In this document: one piece after another, positions 52,729-63,929 of the stretch
How positions within the stretch are numbered: position 1 is the first letter of the stretch
How the letters are laid out: every line of letters begins with the position of its first letter
DNA from: an uncultured Paracoccaceae bacterium
GTDB taxonomy: Bacteria; Pseudomonadota; Alphaproteobacteria; Rhodobacterales; Rhodobacteraceae
NCBI GenBank assembly: GCA_947503175.1
Contig: CANNCO010000003.1
Location: forward strand, 565,501 to 629,500
Length of the DNA: 64,000 bases
Direction: 5' to 3'
Notes under the pieces: model-generated
The model's database searches: none
Seen by the model: the letters and a program-made list of their open reading frames with translations, nothing else
Told to the model about the DNA's origin: nothing
Translations under genes and position numbers: made by a program

Positions 52729-54390
52729 TCACCGCTGAGCAGTCTGCCAACTCGGATGCATCCAGGGTTCGGCATTTGACGGGGGCAGAACGCCCCGCCC
52801 CAGGATGTGATCCGATGCTTTTTCACCAACCATGATTGTCGGTGCGTTAAGATTCCCATTGGTGACGCGCGGGAAGATGGAGCTGTCGGCAACGCGCAGC
52901 GCATCCACCCCGATAACGCGGCATTCCGGGTCAACAACGGCCATCGGATCGTCTGTCTGTCCCATCCTTGCGGTTCCGCAGGGATGGTACGCACTTTCGG
53001 CATGTTCGCGGATGAACTCATTGAGTTGCCCATCAGTCAGGCAGTCGGTACCCGGCTGAATCTCCTTGCCCACAAATGGTTTCATGGCTTCCTGCTCAAA
53101 GATCTCGCGCGTCATCCGGATGCATTTGCGAAACACGTCCCAGTCTTCGGGGTGGCTCATGTAGTTGAAGAAGATGCGAGGAGATACTTTCGGGTCGGCA
53201 GATCTGAGCGTGATTTCGCCTCTCGAAGGCGAGCGCATGGGTCCGACATGGGCCTGAAATCCGTGCCCTTCCGCGGCAACTTTACCGTCGTATCGCACGG
53301 CAATGGGCAGGAAGTGATACTGAATATCGGGATAGTCGATGCCGGCGGCCGAACGCAGGAATGCAGCGGACTCGAACTGGTTGGAGGCGCCGGGGCCTGT
53401 CTTGGTGAACAGCCAGCGTGCGCCCACATACGCCTTGCCTGCCAGATTCCAGTACCTGTAAAGTGTTACCGGCTGCAAGCTGGCCATCTGGATATAAAGC
53501 TCAAGGTGGTCCTGAAGGTTCTGACCAACCCCGGGCCGGTCAGCCACAACGCCGATTCCATGCTCGGCAAGATGCGCGCCTGGCCCAATGCCGGAAAGCA
53601 TCAGAAGTTTCGGTGAGTTGAATGACGATGCCGCCAAGAGCACTTCGCGCCTTGCCCGCACTACGGAAAAGGTGCCGCCACGCTCAATCTCGACCCCGGT
53701 TGCCCTGCCTTCCTCTATCACAACCTTACGCGCGAAGCCGCGGATCATGTCGCAATTCTGACGTTTGAGTGCGGGCTTCAGATACGCATTGGCTGCCGAC
53801 CATCGCCTGCCTCTATAGACGGTCTGATCCATTGGCCCAAAGCCCTCCTGCTTCTCGCCGTTGTAATCTTCCGTCACTTCGTATCCGGCCTGCTCGCCTG
53901 CAAGAACGAATGCCTGATGCAGCGGGTTCGTCCGCGACCCGCGCGTCACGTGCAAGGGACCATCGGACCCTCGCCACGCCGGATCACCACCATGGCCGCC
54001 CGAATTCCAGGTCTCCATTCGTTTGAAGTAGGGCAGAACAGATGCGTACGACCACCCTGTCGCACCGGCGTCCTGCCAATGGTTGAAGTCTTGTGCATGT
54101 CCGCGCACATAAACCATCCCGTTTATCGAGGATGAGCCCCCGATGACTTTTCCGCGCGGCGCCGCCAACCGGCGATTGCCCAGATGCGGCTCTGGTTCAG
54201 ATGAAAACCCCCAATCGTAGGTCTTCATGTTCATCGGGTACGACAGGGCACCGGGCATCTGAATGAAGGGGCCCAAGTCGGAACCGCCGGCCTCGATGAC
54301 TATGACGGAGTTCCTACCGTCTTCGGACAGCCGATAGGCCATCGCGCAGCCCGCCGAACCGGCGCCGACAATGACAAAATCAGCTTCCAT
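52729..54390 (-). CDS. betA: Choline dehydrogenase-like GMC oxidoreductase
   Basis: This 553-aa protein has FAD fold [23 protein letters not shown] signature [18 protein letters not shown], a second signature [15 protein letters not shown], and the catalytic histidine in [12 protein letters not shown]. It also carries [17 protein letters not shown] and [12 protein letters not shown], typical of BetA. It follows betB by 10 bp, which supports choline oxidation to betaine aldehyde. It converges with the other GMC gene, which is similar but not identical. Confidence 0.87.
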   Translation of the reverse strand: MEADFVIVGAGSAGCAMAYRLSEDGRNSVIVIEAGGSDLGPFIQMPGALSYPMNMKTYDWGFSSEPEPHLGNRRLAAPRGKVIGGSSSINGMVYVRGHAQDFNHWQDAGATGWSYASVLPYFKRMETWNSGGHGGDPAWRGSDGPLHVTRGSRTNPLHQAFVLAGEQAGYEVTEDYNGEKQEGFGPMDQTVYRGRRWSAANAYLKPALKRQNCDMIRGFARKVVIEEGRATGVEIERGGTFSVVRARREVLLAASSFNSPKLLMLSGIGPGAHLAEHGIGVVADRPGVGQNLQDHLELYIQMASLQPVTLYRYWNLAGKAYVGARWLFTKTGPGASNQFESAAFLRSAAGIDYPDIQYHFLPIAVRYDGKVAAEGHGFQAHVGPMRSPSRGEITLRSADPKVSPRIFFNYMSHPEDWDVFRKCIRMTREIFEQEAMKPFVGKEIQPGTDCLTDGQLNEFIREHAESAYHPCGTARMGQTDDPMAVVDPECRVIGVDALRVADSSIFPRVTNGNLNAPTIMVGEKASDHILGRGVLPPSNAEPWMHPSWQTAQR

Positions 54391-54400
54391 TCCTGCCCTG

Positions 54401-55858
54401 TTAGTATGCGGATTCGACGGGCGTCATCGCAACGTAGACTGATTTTAGTTCGCTATAGTGTTCAATCGCGGCCTTCGAGTTTTCGCGACCGACACCCGAC
54501 GACTTTGAACCGCCAAAGGGCGCCTCGACCGGCGCCAGATTATAGGTGTTGATCCAGCACGTTCCTGCATGCAATTGCGCAACGACCCGATGAGCACGGG
54601 TTATGTCCTGCGTAAAGACGCCCCCTGATAGCCCGAACTCCGTGTCGTTGGCGCGCGCGATAACCTCTTGCTCGTCCTCAAAATCAAGGATCGACATCAC
54701 AGGTCCAAAGATTTCCTCCCGCGCGATGGTCATATCGTCGGTCACATCGGCAAAGGCCGTTGGCTCGACAAAGAAACCGTCCTTGTCCGCGATCCGATTG
54801 CCGCCGCAGATCAGACGCGCTCCCTCTTTCTTCCCGATCTCAATGTATCCCAGAACCTTCTCAAGCTGCTCTTCATTGACGACGGGACCCATATGGGTCT
54901 CTTCATCAAGCGGGTCGCCAATCCTGATTGCCGCGGAACGCTCGGCGAACCGTTCGCAGAACTTATCCTTGATGTTTTTATGCACGAAGACGCGCGTTCC
55001 GTTGGAACAGACCTGTCCTGAAGAGTACATATTGGCAAGCATAGCGCCGCTTATGGCGTTCTCGATATCCGCATCATCAAAGATGATCAGCGGAGACTTT
55101 CCGCCCAGCTCCATCGTCACATGTTTCACGCCCGCCCCGGCCGCTGCATAGACCTTCCTGCCTGTCGGGACCGAACCCGTCAGCGAAACCTTGGCGACGC
55201 GTGGATCGGTCACCAAAGCACCCCCCACATCGCCATAGCCCTGAACAACGTTGTAGCATCCACGCGGCAGCCCGGCCTCGATCAGGATTTCGGCGATCTT
55301 CAGGGCGCAAAGCGGCGTCACCTCAGATGGCTTGAAAATCACTGAATTGCCACAGCAAAGCGCCGGCGCAGCTTTCCAGCATGCGATCTGTGTCGGATAG
55401 TTCCATGCGCCGATGCCCACACAAAGGCCAAGCGGTTCGCGCATTGTATAGACGAAATCATCGCCCAACGGGATGTACTCGCCCGTCAGACTTGCCGCGA
55501 GGCCGCCGAAATACTCAAGTGCATCCGCGCCCGACGTCGCGTCGGCGACCAGTGTCTCTTGAAGAGGTTTGCCCGTGTCCAAAGTCTCGAGAATCGACAG
55601 TTCCCTGTTGCGTTCCCGGATCATGTCGGCAGCCCGGCGCAGAACCCGGCCACGCTCGACCGGGGATGTCTGGGACCAGATTTCCTGTGCTTTCAGTCCC
55701 GACGCGATAGCCATTTCAACGATGTTTGATGTGGCAGAATGAACCTGAGCGATCGTCTTTCCCGTTGCTGGGTAAACGACTTCGATGACAGCCCCATCGG
55801 TATCTTCAACATAATTCCCATCGATAAAGTGGCTTGCCTTTGGTGTTACGTCAGGCAT
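54401..55858 (-). CDS. betB: Betaine aldehyde dehydrogenase
   Basis: The product is 485 aa from the ATG at 55858 ([18 protein letters not shown]), with GAGGGAACG upstream; the open frame extends further but the added N-terminus is not enzyme-like. Conserved aldehyde dehydrogenase features are [19 protein letters not shown], the NAD-binding FKPSEVTP, the catalytic Glu in MELGGKSP and the catalytic Cys in GQVCSNG. Length and the [10 protein letters not shown] segment match BetB. It makes glycine betaine from betaine aldehyde. No betI or betT is present nearby. Confidence 0.9.
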   Translation of the reverse strand: MPDVTPKASHFIDGNYVEDTDGAVIEVVYPATGKTIAQVHSATSNIVEMAIASGLKAQEIWSQTSPVERGRVLRRAADMIRERNRELSILETLDTGKPLQETLVADATSGADALEYFGGLAASLTGEYIPLGDDFVYTMREPLGLCVGIGAWNYPTQIACWKAAPALCCGNSVIFKPSEVTPLCALKIAEILIEAGLPRGCYNVVQGYGDVGGALVTDPRVAKVSLTGSVPTGRKVYAAAGAGVKHVTMELGGKSPLIIFDDADIENAISGAMLANMYSSGQVCSNGTRVFVHKNIKDKFCERFAERSAAIRIGDPLDEETHMGPVVNEEQLEKVLGYIEIGKKEGARLICGGNRIADKDGFFVEPTAFADVTDDMTIAREEIFGPVMSILDFEDEQEVIARANDTEFGLSGGVFTQDITRAHRVVAQLHAGTCWINTYNLAPVEAPFGGSKSSGVGRENSKAAIEHYSELKSVYVAMTPVESAY

Positions 55859-56143
55859 GGAACGTTCCCTCGAAAATTGCATTGTCCGTCCAGGGCACGT
55901 CAGAGTCGGTGCGTGCTTAAGAGTTGTCATCACCCGTCGGCGGAAGGAAGCCAGCCACCGACTTTCGCCAAATAAGCGAGAGACAGACAAAATACCAACG
56001 AATCCTTGCACCTCAGATCGGCAGCCGGGCCGCAGGCGTTCACCTCTCATAGTTTCGCCTTCACCAAAGTGAGGTTTCAGCCCCAGGTGCTGCCCCAAAC
56101 GCTATGATGATCGGTGTTTCATGGTCCGCCGGATGAACTCCGG

Positions 56144-56950
56144 TCAGTACTGATATCCATACTTGTCAGACTGATCCAGATAATTGCAACGGTTCAGAAC
56201 CACGCCAAGCATGTTGGTTTGCTCTGCGATTTCTTTTTCGCACGCATCAATCTGATCGGTCGTTGTCATTTCCGCGCCCGCGATCAGGATGGCGCAATCC
56301 ATGTACTTCAGCATCCCCGCTGTATCGTCGGTCGCCATCAAGGGCGGTGCGTCAAAGAGCATGATATCTGGCTCGTAACGTGCCTGAAGCTCATCAAGTA
56401 CCCGAGGCGTCTGGTCTTGCAGGATCAGCTGCGATGGGTTCCCGTACGGACCGGCGTTCGCTGCGATTACGACATTCGGTGCCAACTTCTTCGCGACCGA
56501 CTCGAACGTGGCGTTACCATCCAGAACCGCAGAGAGGCCAGCTCCGGGATCCATACCCATCGTGCGGGCCATTGCGGGGCGACGCATATCCATATCGAAC
56601 AGCATCAGTTTCCTGTCGCGCTGACGTGAAAAGCTGCTCGCGAGATTGCAGCAGGATGTTGTTTTGCCACAGCCTTTCGTCGGAGAAGTCACGACGACTC
56701 GCGTCCAGCCATTGTCCTGACAGAGTTGAAGGACCTTGGTTCTTAGCTTGTCGAAATACGAGGCCTCCGGGGCTGTGCCAGAAAGAAAAACCCTTCTCTT
56801 CAGAAGAGCTTTCTGATCCGCAACAAGATCGGGCAGAGCGGTCCAGGCATTCGTGTCAGACTCTGTCTGTCCCGTAACCGACTTGGATACAGGGCGCGAC
56901 GAAGCCCGCTGGACCCGCGCCTTTTCGATTGCTGCCTGAAGTTTTTCCAT
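56144..56950 (-). CDS. Bacterial tyrosine kinase (BY-kinase) of exopolysaccharide synthesis
   Basis: In this 268-aa cytosolic kinase, Walker A is SPTKGCGKTT (89-98), Walker A' is LMLFDMDMRRP (115-125), and Walker B is DIMLFDAPP. The C-terminus is tyrosine-rich (YLDQSDKYGYQY), the usual autophosphorylation cluster. It lies 26 bp after the chain-length gene on the same strand, so the kinase and its membrane modulator are separate proteins. Together they control polymer length and export. Confidence 0.92.
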   Translation of the reverse strand: MEKLQAAIEKARVQRASSRPVSKSVTGQTESDTNAWTALPDLVADQKALLKRRVFLSGTAPEASYFDKLRTKVLQLCQDNGWTRVVVTSPTKGCGKTTSCCNLASSFSRQRDRKLMLFDMDMRRPAMARTMGMDPGAGLSAVLDGNATFESVAKKLAPNVVIAANAGPYGNPSQLILQDQTPRVLDELQARYEPDIMLFDAPPLMATDDTAGMLKYMDCAILIAGAEMTTTDQIDACEKEIAEQTNMLGVVLNRCNYLDQSDKYGYQY

Positions 56951-56976
56951 TTTTCGGTCTCCGTCCGTCCAGCGGC

Positions 56977-58515
56977 CTAAAGCCCAAGCTTCGACAAGGT
57001 GCGATCAGCCAGCAGGTCAAGTGGCATGATCTGTGTGTGCGTATAGAATACTGTCGCGACAGCGACGGAAGTCACCATTACGATCGAACCCAGTATGATG
57101 CTGCGCCGAACCAGGGTTTCACCCGGTGTGCGTATCATCGGAACCGTGGCAAGCGGCGCGATTCCCAGAGAGCGGGTCAGTTCGACCGGACGGCGGATCG
57201 ACCGGTTCAGAAACTCCAGGAGCATGACAAGACCAAGGCCCAGAGCGACCGCGGCCACAACGCCGCCAATCGCGATAAGCGGCCTGTTCGGCGATGATGG
57301 CTCGCGTGGGGCGACGGGTGGGTTGATCACCGAGATACGCTCGCCCTTCGACAAAAGCTCGATCCGTTCACCCGTTGCCGCTTCCGATCCCCGGGCGACT
57401 GCGACATTGTATTGCGACTGGATGTTCACATAGTCCCGTTCGAGCGCCTCAAGCGCAACCGAATTGCCCGGAATCTCTGCAAGGGCATCGGACAGTTCTT
57501 CGAACTGAATCTCCAGACCGGCCTTCTCCTCGTTCAGAAGTGCAGCCCGCGCTTCAAGCTCGGCAAGCTGCACATCAAGAATTGTGACCGGTTTCTCACC
57601 TTCAACTTCATCCGGGTTCAGGCCAGCCTCGGCCGCGACCGCTTCCTGAAGCCGCTCCAGACGTCCACGCAGCACCCTGACCCTCGGATTAGTTTCGGAG
57701 TAGATCGTAAGTGCTTCGGTCAGCTCGTTCTGAACCTGATCAAGCTCCCGTTCCTTCGGTGACCGAAGATCCTGCTGATTTGAACCAAGGCCGCCTGTCG
57801 CGTTGAATACAAGAATCAGCCGTTCGCGCTGCTGGCCCAGCCCGCCGATTTCGCGGTCGATTTCCAAAAGCCTGTCGCGGACCTCGTCATGGCGAGCGAG
57901 CGTGTAGTCAAGGTTCTCCGGCAAGGCGTTGATGTTCCCATTCTTGAACTCAAGGATCTCGGCGCTCTTCCGGGCAAGATCGGCACTCAGGCGCTCGATC
58001 TCCTGTTCGAAGAAGTCCAGAGTCCCTTCCGCTCTGTCGGTGCGAAGTTCGACATTGCTTTCCAGAACGCGCGTCACGTAGTCGCCGACGACCTGTGCCG
58101 CCGTGTCCGGTCGCCCCGCTTCGAAACCGATAAGAAAAAGTGACGCCCGGTTCTGTCCTGTCGAGATCTGGGTGGTTGTCGCACGTCGCATCTGTTCCAC
58201 GACGTCGTCGGGAAACATCTGGTCGCGATCCTCGAACACATTGAACTGGCTGGCGATTTCCAGAAGGTTCGCACGCGTCAAAAGACGCTGCTCGATGACC
58301 TCAAGAAGTTCGGCGGGATTAGACTGAACCGTGGATGCGGCAAGTTCATCTGGAATCTGCGGTGACTCCACCAGCAGCAACGCTTCAGAGTAGTACTTGG
58401 TGGGAAGCAGTATCGACGTCGCAATTGCAGCTGCCGAGACCACCAGCGTGACAAGCGCAAAGTAGTGGAAGCGTCGAAGAAAGATCGACAGATAGAAACG
58501 GAGCTCACTATTCAT
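56977..58515 (-). CDS. Polysaccharide chain-length determinant (Wzz/BY-kinase modulator)
   Basis: This 512-aa inner-membrane protein has a first membrane segment at about 15-40 (FALVTLVVSAAAIATSILL) and a second at about 420-445 (VVAAVALGLGLVMLLEFLN). A further hydrophobic segment lies at about 470-492. The periplasmic region 150-380 is long coiled coil (ERLSADLARKSAEILEFKNG). The family G-rich/P-rich motif near the second helix (INPPVAPREPSSPNRP) is present. The start overlaps the AAA ATPase stop by 8 bp. Confidence 0.9.
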   Translation of the reverse strand: MNSELRFYLSIFLRRFHYFALVTLVVSAAAIATSILLPTKYYSEALLLVESPQIPDELAASTVQSNPAELLEVIEQRLLTRANLLEIASQFNVFEDRDQMFPDDVVEQMRRATTTQISTGQNRASLFLIGFEAGRPDTAAQVVGDYVTRVLESNVELRTDRAEGTLDFFEQEIERLSADLARKSAEILEFKNGNINALPENLDYTLARHDEVRDRLLEIDREIGGLGQQRERLILVFNATGGLGSNQQDLRSPKERELDQVQNELTEALTIYSETNPRVRVLRGRLERLQEAVAAEAGLNPDEVEGEKPVTILDVQLAELEARAALLNEEKAGLEIQFEELSDALAEIPGNSVALEALERDYVNIQSQYNVAVARGSEAATGERIELLSKGERISVINPPVAPREPSSPNRPLIAIGGVVAAVALGLGLVMLLEFLNRSIRRPVELTRSLGIAPLATVPMIRTPGETLVRRSIILGSIVMVTSVAVATVFYTHTQIMPLDLLADRTLSKLGL

Positions 58516-59371
58516 TTCCTAGATCGTCCCCGTTGTAACCAGCAAAGAACACACCATCGCTCACCACCTGATCAACTATGGATGACAGGACCAGACGTTC
58601 ATCACCTGTCGCCGCATACACCATCGAGAAATCGCAGATCTGGTTCACAAGTCGCGGAATTCCGCCCGACACTTCCCAGACCCGCTCGCAGGCCTGTTTC
58701 GTGAACTCGTCGCCACGCCCGCCCGCGATCTTCAGCCGATGCGCGATGTAGTCGGCGACGGTCTGTTTATCCATTCCCGGCAGATGAAAATTCGCCACGA
58801 CCCGTTGTGCGAACTGCCGAAGCTCAGGGCGAAGGATCATGTCACGAAGTTCGGGTTGACCTACCAGAACCAGCTGCAGAAGTTCATCCTTGTTCGAGTT
58901 CACATTGGTCAACATGCGCAACTCTTCAAGCCCTTCTATCGAAAGGTTCTGTGCCTCGTCGATCATCAGGATTGATCGATGGCCCTTTGCGTACTCATCC
59001 ACAAGAAATGTCTGCAGAAGTTGGAAAAGCTCGACATAGTCAGATGCGCCGGATGCATCGACATCCAGCGCGTAGAGAACCCACCGCAGCAACTCGCCAC
59101 GACCGCCCTGCGCATTTGAAATAAGCCCAAGACGCACGTCGTCAGGAAGCGACTTCAGAAGCTTCTGAACAAGCGTGGTTTTCCCCGCACCAACCTCACC
59201 TGTGATCACAGTAATCGGCGCGCGCGTCAGGATACCGTATTCAAGGATCGAATAAGCCCGCCGATGCATCGGGGTCCAGAAGATGAACTCCGGATCCGGA
59301 ACAAGCGTAAACGGTCGTTCGTGCAGGTTGAACTGCTCGGTGTACAGGCCGGCTTCGCTCTCCATAATCAC
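58508..59371 (-). CDS. AAA ATPase of the exopolysaccharide locus (ExeA-like)
   Basis: In this 287-aa protein, Walker A is GEVGAGKTT and Walker B is ILMIDEAQNLS, with sensor motifs (VLVGQPELRDMI) and a C-terminal ISRLVNQICDF-like lid (IPRLVNQICDFSMVYAA). It resembles the ATPase that accompanies exosortase/PEP-CTERM polysaccharide loci and the ExeA secretion ATPase. It is the first gene of the ATPase, chain-length and kinase operon, divergent from the sugar transferase gene. Confidence 0.88.
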   Translation of the reverse strand: MIMESEAGLYTEQFNLHERPFTLVPDPEFIFWTPMHRRAYSILEYGILTRAPITVITGEVGAGKTTLVQKLLKSLPDDVRLGLISNAQGGRGELLRWVLYALDVDASGASDYVELFQLLQTFLVDEYAKGHRSILMIDEAQNLSIEGLEELRMLTNVNSNKDELLQLVLVGQPELRDMILRPELRQFAQRVVANFHLPGMDKQTVADYIAHRLKIAGGRGDEFTKQACERVWEVSGGIPRLVNQICDFSMVYAATGDERLVLSSIVDQVVSDGVFFAGYNGDDLGNE

Positions 59372-59913
59372 GAACTCATCTCCAATTCACACACCGGGCA
59401 GATTGATAGCGTGGCAGCATCACTGCAGCAGAACACATAAGAAGTCACTGTGGTGAAGGCCAGAAGTTCCCTGATGTAAGACAGTTGCAGCAATCGCTTG
59501 TTCGCCTGTCACTTTGTTTCAGTATGGGAAGCAATCGCCGGTTAACCGTCGAGTGCGGACGTTAAGAATCGAATCGGTCGCAATCGACGCGAATGCGCAA
59601 CCAATCGTTGTGATTCTGCCATAACTGTTCACAGTCTGCATATGCTGATGAACGCCTCTCGGACGCATTTTCCAGGCAGCAAGACCGACTTTGCCTTGAA
59701 AATAAGACGCTTTGGGTCGGTAACGCGCTCAGTTGAAAGAAAGAATCTTTTTCGGCGGCGCTCAGAAAGTTTGAAGTAACCAAAGCGCGGTGTTAACGTT
59801 AATCCGTGGCACTGGGGCCATGCGTACTGAAGCGTTGTGCTTCGCCGGGGAAAGTTCTGCTTTCTCTATTGGAATGAGTAAGGGATGTCGGCACGTGTGC
59901 CGGTTGGTTAGTA
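59372..59913. other. 542-bp divergent promoter region
   Basis: No supported gene is present between the divergent ATPase and sugar transferase genes. A short frame at 59562-59783 has no start signal. A GTTAACGTTAA palindrome-like stretch at about 59791-59802 lies 110 bp before the sugar transferase start. The length suggests substantial regulation of the exopolysaccharide genes. Confidence 0.55.
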
Positions 59914-60597
59914 ATGACAGTACATTTTGAAGCTATTGAGACGGCAGGTATCGAAGTCCAGATACCGGACGTAGGGGGATCACAAGGATTAGGACGATAT
60001 GCCGATCGCGGCAAACGGCTGATCGATCTTTCGTTGATCGTGTTGAGCCTGCCGATCGTTCTTCCTCTCCTCTTCGTTGTCTGGGCTCTTATCTCGCTGT
60101 CTGGCGGCAACGCAGTGTTCGCGCAGCCTCGGGTTGGGCGGAACCACAGGATATTCACGATCTGGAAGTTCCGGACGATGGTGCCGGACGCGGATGCAAT
60201 CCTCAAACGCCATCTTGATGATAACCCCGAAGCACGCCGCGAATGGGATCTGCATCAGAAGCTCAAGCACGATCCGCGCGTCACGCCGTTCGGCCGGTTT
60301 CTCCGCAAGTCGTCGCTGGACGAACTTCCACAGCTTCTGAATGTGCTGGTCGGAGACATGTCGCTCGTGGGTCCGCGCCCCATGCTGCCGGAACAGCAGT
60401 CGATCTATCCCGGCACAGCCTACTACTTTCTGCGCCCGGGCATCACCGGGTTCTGGCAGATATCGGACCGCAACAACTGTTCTTTCCGCAAGCGGGCTTT
60501 CTATGACGCGATGTATGCAAGGTCGGTATCTTTCTCCACGGATATCCGCGTTCTCGCAAAGACCCTGATCGTCGTCGTCCGGGGCACCGGCTGCTGA
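59914..60597 (+). CDS. Undecaprenyl-phosphate sugar phosphotransferase
   Basis: This 227-aa monotopic membrane enzyme starts polysaccharide repeat synthesis by moving a sugar phosphate to undecaprenyl phosphate. The single hydrophobic segment is at about 33-55 ([20 protein letters not shown]). Conserved catalytic-domain motifs include [32 protein letters not shown] (within the conserved D-E-L-P), [10 protein letters not shown] and [10 protein letters not shown]. The donor sugar cannot be predicted. Confidence 0.93.
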   Translation: MTVHFEAIETAGIEVQIPDVGGSQGLGRYADRGKRLIDLSLIVLSLPIVLPLLFVVWALISLSGGNAVFAQPRVGRNHRIFTIWKFRTMVPDADAILKRHLDDNPEARREWDLHQKLKHDPRVTPFGRFLRKSSLDELPQLLNVLVGDMSLVGPRPMLPEQQSIYPGTAYYFLRPGITGFWQISDRNNCSFRKRAFYDAMYARSVSFSTDIRVLAKTLIVVVRGTGC

Positions 60598-60697
60598 CCG
60601 AACCGGATGACAAGACAATCTCTGGTGACGTTTGAGTACCTTTGCTAACCTGCGCGAGTTTTAAGGCGCTGTGCAAACTGTTCCATTGGGGTGATCG

Positions 60698-63160
60698 ATG
60701 ACCATTCGCAAGCTGCGAGCTATTGTGACTGTTGTGGCCGCTTCTGCTATTCTGCTCGTGGCAGGCTGCGACAGCGCAGAGGAGCGTGCCGAGGCACATT
60801 ACCAAAGTGGGCTTGAACTTCTGGAAGCTGGCGACGTTGATCGTGCACTGATCGAATTCCGGAACGTCTTCGATCTGAACGGTCTCCACCGCGATGCACG
60901 CATAACCTACGCCAACACCGTTCGCGACATGGGCGACATTCAGGAAGCCTATGGGCAATACCTGTTGCTGGTCGAACAGGATCCGAACGATGCCGGTGCG
61001 CGCATCGAACTCACGGAACTCGCGATCCGGACAAACAACTGGGCCGAAGCGCAACAGCATGGAGAGCGGGCGGTCGAACTCGATCCCGATGCGCCGCGAT
61101 CCCGCGCGATTTCGGCGCTTCTTTCCTATTACAATGCCATCGAAGAAGACGACTCTTCGGCACGGAGGGCTGCAGCGGAACAGGCGCAGCTTGCAAGTGC
61201 CGAGCTGGGTTCGCGCCATCTTACGTCCCAGGTTGTGATCGATAGCAGGCTGCGAGACGGTGATATCTCCGGAGCGTTGGAAGAGGTCGAAAACTTCCTC
61301 GCGGACAATCCCGAAGTCGAGCGGTACCAGCAACTCAAGCTGCAACTTCTTTTGCAACTTGGTGATGACGAGGGTACGCAGAGACAGTTCGAAACACTGA
61401 TAGACCTGTTCCCGGAGAACCCAGACTACGGCAACGCACTGATCCGGTGGTTTGTTTCCAGAGGCGATGCGGCTTCCGCCGAGGCTTTTATTCGCGAACG
61501 GATCGAAAGGGCAGACGGAGAACGGCGCGCGGGCGAGAGGCTCCTGCTCATATCCTTTCTTCGCCAGATAGAAGGCCCCGAAGCGGCTCTGGCCGAGATC
61601 AACAGAATGATCGAACAGGATGAAAACGTCATGCTGCTTCGGTCGATGCGGGCAGGTCTGATCTTCGATCAGGGCGATCGAGAGGCTGCCATAGACGAAC
61701 TGGAAGATGTACTTGCCGGCGCAGAGCCCGGAGCCGAGGCAGACTCGGTTAAGGTGGCGCTGGCGCGGATGCTTGTTGCCGTGGGTAACGAAGTAGGCGC
61801 GCGCCAGAGGATCGAGGAAGTTCTCGAAAATGATGCAAGCCAGACCGACGCGATCAAGCTGCGTGCGGCCTGGCTGATACAGGACGATTTGGCGGATGAG
61901 GCAATAGGTCAGTTGCGCTCCGCTCTGGACCTTGCACCGGATGATCCCGGCATCATGACGCTCATGGCTCAAGCTCACCTTCGCAACGGAAGCCGCGGCC
62001 TTGCCGGAGAGATGTACTCTCTCGCCGTCGATGTGTCGGGCAATGCCGTGCCCCAGTCGCTCGACTATGCGCGCTTTCTTCTGGCCGATGACAACCTTGC
62101 GACCGCCGAATCGGTCTTGATCGAAGCTCTGCGACGCCAGCCCGACCAAATCGAAGTCCTCGCACTTCTGGGGCAGGTTTACGTCGGCCAGGAGGACTGG
62201 CCACGAGCCGAACAGGTCGAGCGTACCTTGCGCCGCCTGGAGGTTGACGAAGCGGAGGGTATATCTGATCGGCTGCGTGTTGCCCGTCTGCGCGGTCAGG
62301 ATCGTGACGGCGAAGCACAGCAGTTCCTGCAGGAACTGGCTGCAAGAGAAGGCGGAGCCGGCGCGCCCGAGCTTGCAATTCTCCAGACTTATCTCGAAGC
62401 CGACGATTTCGAAGCTGCAGAAGAGTATGTAAATCAGCTGATTGCGGAACAGCCCGAAAGCGCGACGCTGAAGATGTTTCTTGCGTCAGTCTTCGTCAGA
62501 AGCGAACGGATTGATGATGCCCGCGAGATCTATCGGTCGCTGCTCGCCGAAGACGATCAGCGAGAGCCGGTCTGGCGCGCGCTCTACTCGACAGAACTGG
62601 GCGAAGGAAACTTCGATGGGGCGCGCGGTGTCCTTGAGGAGGCTCTGAACGCGGTTCCGGATGCACCCAACCTGCTGTGGCTGCGGGCGGGTGAGCTCGA
62701 GAGAGACGGCGAGATCGATGCGGCGATCGAGATCTATGAGGGTCTCTATGAGGCCCTGCCAAACTCTCCGATAGTCGCCAATAACCTCGCCAGCCTGATC
62801 GCGACCTTTCAGACCGATCCGGCCCAGATCGAGCGTGCCTACACGATTGCCCGAAGACTACGCGGCGTCGAGGTCCCGGCTTTCCAGGACACGTACGGGT
62901 GGATCGCCTATCGCCGGGGATTCATCGATGATGCGCTGGAACACCTTGAACCTGCGGCTGCTGGACTGACCAACGATCCTATCGTTCAGTATCACTACGG
63001 CATGGCTCTCGGCGCTGCCGAACGGCACGAGGAAGCGATTGAGCAACTTCGAAAGGCGCTCGAACTCGCAGGACCGGCTGACACACGTACACAGTTCATA
63101 GATGCACGCGAAGAGGTCGCCCGTCTCGAGGGACTGTTGTCATCCACGGAAGCGAACTGA
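60698..63160 (+). CDS. TPR-repeat lipoprotein of the exopolysaccharide system (PrsT-like)
   Basis: In this 820-aa protein, the lipoprotein signal ends at LVAGC (residue 24 is the lipidated cysteine). The remainder is almost entirely TPR-like helical repeats (EAHYQSGLELLEAGDVDRAL, QYLLLVEQDPNDAGARIELT), ending with ELAGPADTRTQFIDAR. It resembles the PrsT-type TPR lipoprotein of exosortase-linked polysaccharide loci. It may scaffold periplasmic assembly. It follows the sugar transferase on the same strand, 100 bp away. Confidence 0.85.
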   Translation: MTIRKLRAIVTVVAASAILLVAGCDSAEERAEAHYQSGLELLEAGDVDRALIEFRNVFDLNGLHRDARITYANTVRDMGDIQEAYGQYLLLVEQDPNDAGARIELTELAIRTNNWAEAQQHGERAVELDPDAPRSRAISALLSYYNAIEEDDSSARRAAAEQAQLASAELGSRHLTSQVVIDSRLRDGDISGALEEVENFLADNPEVERYQQLKLQLLLQLGDDEGTQRQFETLIDLFPENPDYGNALIRWFVSRGDAASAEAFIRERIERADGERRAGERLLLISFLRQIEGPEAALAEINRMIEQDENVMLLRSMRAGLIFDQGDREAAIDELEDVLAGAEPGAEADSVKVALARMLVAVGNEVGARQRIEEVLENDASQTDAIKLRAAWLIQDDLADEAIGQLRSALDLAPDDPGIMTLMAQAHLRNGSRGLAGEMYSLAVDVSGNAVPQSLDYARFLLADDNLATAESVLIEALRRQPDQIEVLALLGQVYVGQEDWPRAEQVERTLRRLEVDEAEGISDRLRVARLRGQDRDGEAQQFLQELAAREGGAGAPELAILQTYLEADDFEAAEEYVNQLIAEQPESATLKMFLASVFVRSERIDDAREIYRSLLAEDDQREPVWRALYSTELGEGNFDGARGVLEEALNAVPDAPNLLWLRAGELERDGEIDAAIEIYEGLYEALPNSPIVANNLASLIATFQTDPAQIERAYTIARRLRGVEVPAFQDTYGWIAYRRGFIDDALEHLEPAAAGLTNDPIVQYHYGMALGAAERHEEAIEQLRKALELAGPADTRTQFIDAREEVARLEGLLSSTEAN

Positions 63161-63304
63161 AATCTTCTAAGAAAGGGTTAATTGTTGCCAATCGGGAACT
63201 GCTGGGCGTGTTGAATCTGGTTTTGTGCCAGAATCACGCAAAAAGAGTTCTATCCTCTGGCTTCAGATACCATAACTGTCACCACTAAAGTGAAAGTCGC
63301 TGAA

Positions 63305-63913
63305 ATGACTATGCTGCATCGCATTCTTGTACTCTGCTTCGCTCTTCTCTGGGCGGTTTCTGCCTCCGCGCAACAAGGTTATCAGATCAAGGCTGGTGAC
63401 CAGTTGTCCATCGAAGTTCTGGAAGATCCCTCCCTGAACCGGCAGGCTCTGGTGCTTCCCGATGGGCGTATCTCCTTTCCTCTCGCTGGCAGCATCATTG
63501 CCGGCGGGCGAACCACCGATGACGTTCGCCAGCAGCTTTCGTCAGCACTGGCCTCCAACTTTGCATCGCCACCTTCGGTATTCGTGTCTGTGCTTGCACT
63601 CGGCCAGCAGGCAAACGGGACCGGGTCACGCCGCACTATTGATGTCTACGTCATCGGCGAAGTCGAAACGCCGGGTATGATCGAAGTACGTCGTGGCACG
63701 ACGCTTCTCCAGATGCTTTCTCAGACCGGTGGGTTCACAAGGTTCGCGGCTACCAAAAGAATTCAGTTGCGCCGGGTTAATCCACAGACGAAAACCTACG
63801 TGACATATCCCTTTAACTACAGGGCCGTCGAAAGCGGAGCGCAGATTTCCGGAAGCACGGTCTTGTCAAATGGCGACGTAATCGTCGTCCCACAGCGAAG
63901 GCTATTCGAGTAG
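63305..63913 (+). CDS. Polysaccharide export protein (Wza-like)
   Basis: The product is about 202 aa; the start is ambiguous between ATG at 63305 or 63311 and a GTG at 63290. A signal peptide is clear (LHRILVLCFALLWAVSASAQ). The Poly_export domain reads YQIKAGDQLSIEVLEDPSLN, LVLPDGRISFPLAGSI, and an SLBB-like domain follows (DVYVIGEVETPGMIEV, LLQMLSQTGGFTRFA). It is likely part of the outer-membrane or periplasmic channel that passes the polymer. Confidence 0.9.
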   Translation: MTMLHRILVLCFALLWAVSASAQQGYQIKAGDQLSIEVLEDPSLNRQALVLPDGRISFPLAGSIIAGGRTTDDVRQQLSSALASNFASPPSVFVSVLALGQQANGTGSRRTIDVYVIGEVETPGMIEVRRGTTLLQMLSQTGGFTRFAATKRIQLRRVNPQTKTYVTYPFNYRAVESGAQISGSTVLSNGDVIVVPQRRLFE

Positions 63914-63929
63914 CAGAAAGAAAGGTCCT

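Noticed and set aside
55859-55868. 10-bp palindrome GGAACGTTCC just before betB
   Set aside because: It lies in the ribosome-binding region and is short; no second copy or regulator gene supports an operator.
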